Positions 59,259 through 60,000 of a stretch of 60,000 bases of DNA are shown piece after piece. The number at the start of each line of letters is the position of its first letter. Position 1 is the stretch's first letter. The position numbers and the translations under genes were made by a program. The stretch is from Nymphaea colorata (Eukaryota; Streptophyta; Magnoliopsida; Nymphaeales; Nymphaeaceae), in assembly GCF_008831285.2 (NCBI RefSeq), contig NC_045138.2, forward strand, positions 29,423,934-29,483,933, given 5' to 3'. Below the pieces are notes generated by a model. That model searched no databases. It had not been told where the DNA came from and saw only the letters and a list, made by a program, of their open reading frames with translations.

Positions 59259-60000
59259 GTAACAACTCCCACCCACTTAATTTAGTTCAGGCTGAGTTTG
59301 GTTGGTTTGATTGAGGGGCCAAGGGCTTTGAGCTAGGTTTGACACAGTTGGACTGGCTCTAAGTCAAGTCCAGATAATTCTCTAAGATCCCGTGGCCTCT
59401 CCACTGAAATTCATGATTTTCATAAGTCTAACTATGGAACATGACTTGAATATCTAGAAGATATCGACTGAAAAATACAAAATCAAAAATTTTCGGATGT
59501 GAATAGAAGGGACGACCATGGTGACACCATTTTTGGGTTTGCCATCAATCGGTAACAATTCTGAGGCAACAAGTTGAGTAACTCTAACTTAAGAGTTGGG
59601 CTCGATCGAGCTCATACTTTGAGCGTGGAATATGAAATGATCATTCAAGCTCAAGCTGCTAACTGGCGCTCCGTCGTCTGTTTTTGTCTATGCTGATAAA
59701 AAAACCTCACAGAAGGCAGAAGCAAATAATCCAACAGGTGCACTCTATCCACTTGACTCTGCGATTGGACTTAAAAAGATTCAAACTTGGGGAACTCGAC
59801 TACAGTCACTTAAAAGAGGGGGTCTGAACTAGGCAGACCACCAAATATTTGATAAGTTGAGCACTGATCAGTCCAATTTGGTACTAACTGGTCGGGTTGG
59901 CCATGATCAATTTGCTAGCTAGCTCAGATATTTAGGGTTAGTTTCTCCCCGAAGGGGTCTTAAAATGAGCAGAACCAAGCACTTTCCAGTTGCATTTAGG
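59259..60000 (+). other. Intron of the ankyrin gene, continuing past the window edge
   Basis: It starts with GTAACAACTCCC. 59,290-59,370 resembles 40,040-40,110 behind the dead copy (GAGTTTGGTTGGT, GGGCTTTGAGCTA). At 59,520-59,575, GACACCATTTTTGGGTTTGC and CATCAATCGGTAACAATTCT look like another decayed exon end. No PGG exon occurs before the window ends. Confidence 0.6.

Overview
This window looks like nuclear DNA of a flowering plant. The evidence is two Copia LTR retrotransposons primed on the TGGTATCAGAGC(C) initiator-Met-tRNA site, remnants of plant-type LINEs, ankyrin-repeat/PGG-domain (ACD6-like) gene pieces, and intron-bearing fragments similar to an organellar-type valyl-tRNA synthetase and a KIN-7 kinesin. 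I cannot name the species. There is no compact gene set; the window is repeat-dominated, and nothing in it can confidently be called an intact, expressed host gene.

Layout. (1) Positions 1-24,920 are one satellite array that runs off the left edge. Its monomer is about 245 bp. Six monomers, one of them carrying a different 'linker' segment, make a higher-order repeat (HOR) of 1,565-1,567 bp. The centre (4,091-13,250, about 5.9 HORs) looks identical copy to copy. The flanks (1-4,090 and 13,251-20,640) keep the HOR but have diverged, and 20,641-24,920 is irregular, old monomeric repeat. (2) At 25,360-26,130 there appear to be single, strongly diverged copies of both the monomer and the linker, which could be the sequence the satellite grew from. 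(3) At 26,600-27,850, minus strand, lie decayed exons like valyl-tRNA synthetase, a KIN-7 motor exon, and an unidentified first-exon-like segment. (4) From 28 to 42 kb is AT-rich spacer with two LINE remnants, a PGG-domain exon with frameshifts (33.9-34.7 kb), a long (CT)n/(AT)n tract, a GC-rich patch and a 5'-truncated ankyrin pseudogene (39.5-40.0 kb). (5) At 42,121-47,415 is a minus-strand Copia element whose long gag-pol frame is broken by one TGA. (6) At 48.6-49.7 kb is a LINE 3' end. (7) From 53.8 kb to the end is an open ankyrin exon split by a young plus-strand Copia element (54,317-59,202) flanked by a 5-bp target duplication; the exon resumes at 59,208 and then enters an intron.

How the parts relate. 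The ankyrin pieces at 33, 37.5, 40, 51.2 and 53.8-59.6 kb share an exon-end signature and, for two of them, upstream sequence, so the right half appears to be an eroded tandem cluster of ankyrin/PGG genes filled with retroelements. The satellite is the most unusual part: a homogenised HOR core, a 30-bp dyad in each monomer whose arms show paired changes, and a candidate seed at the array edge.
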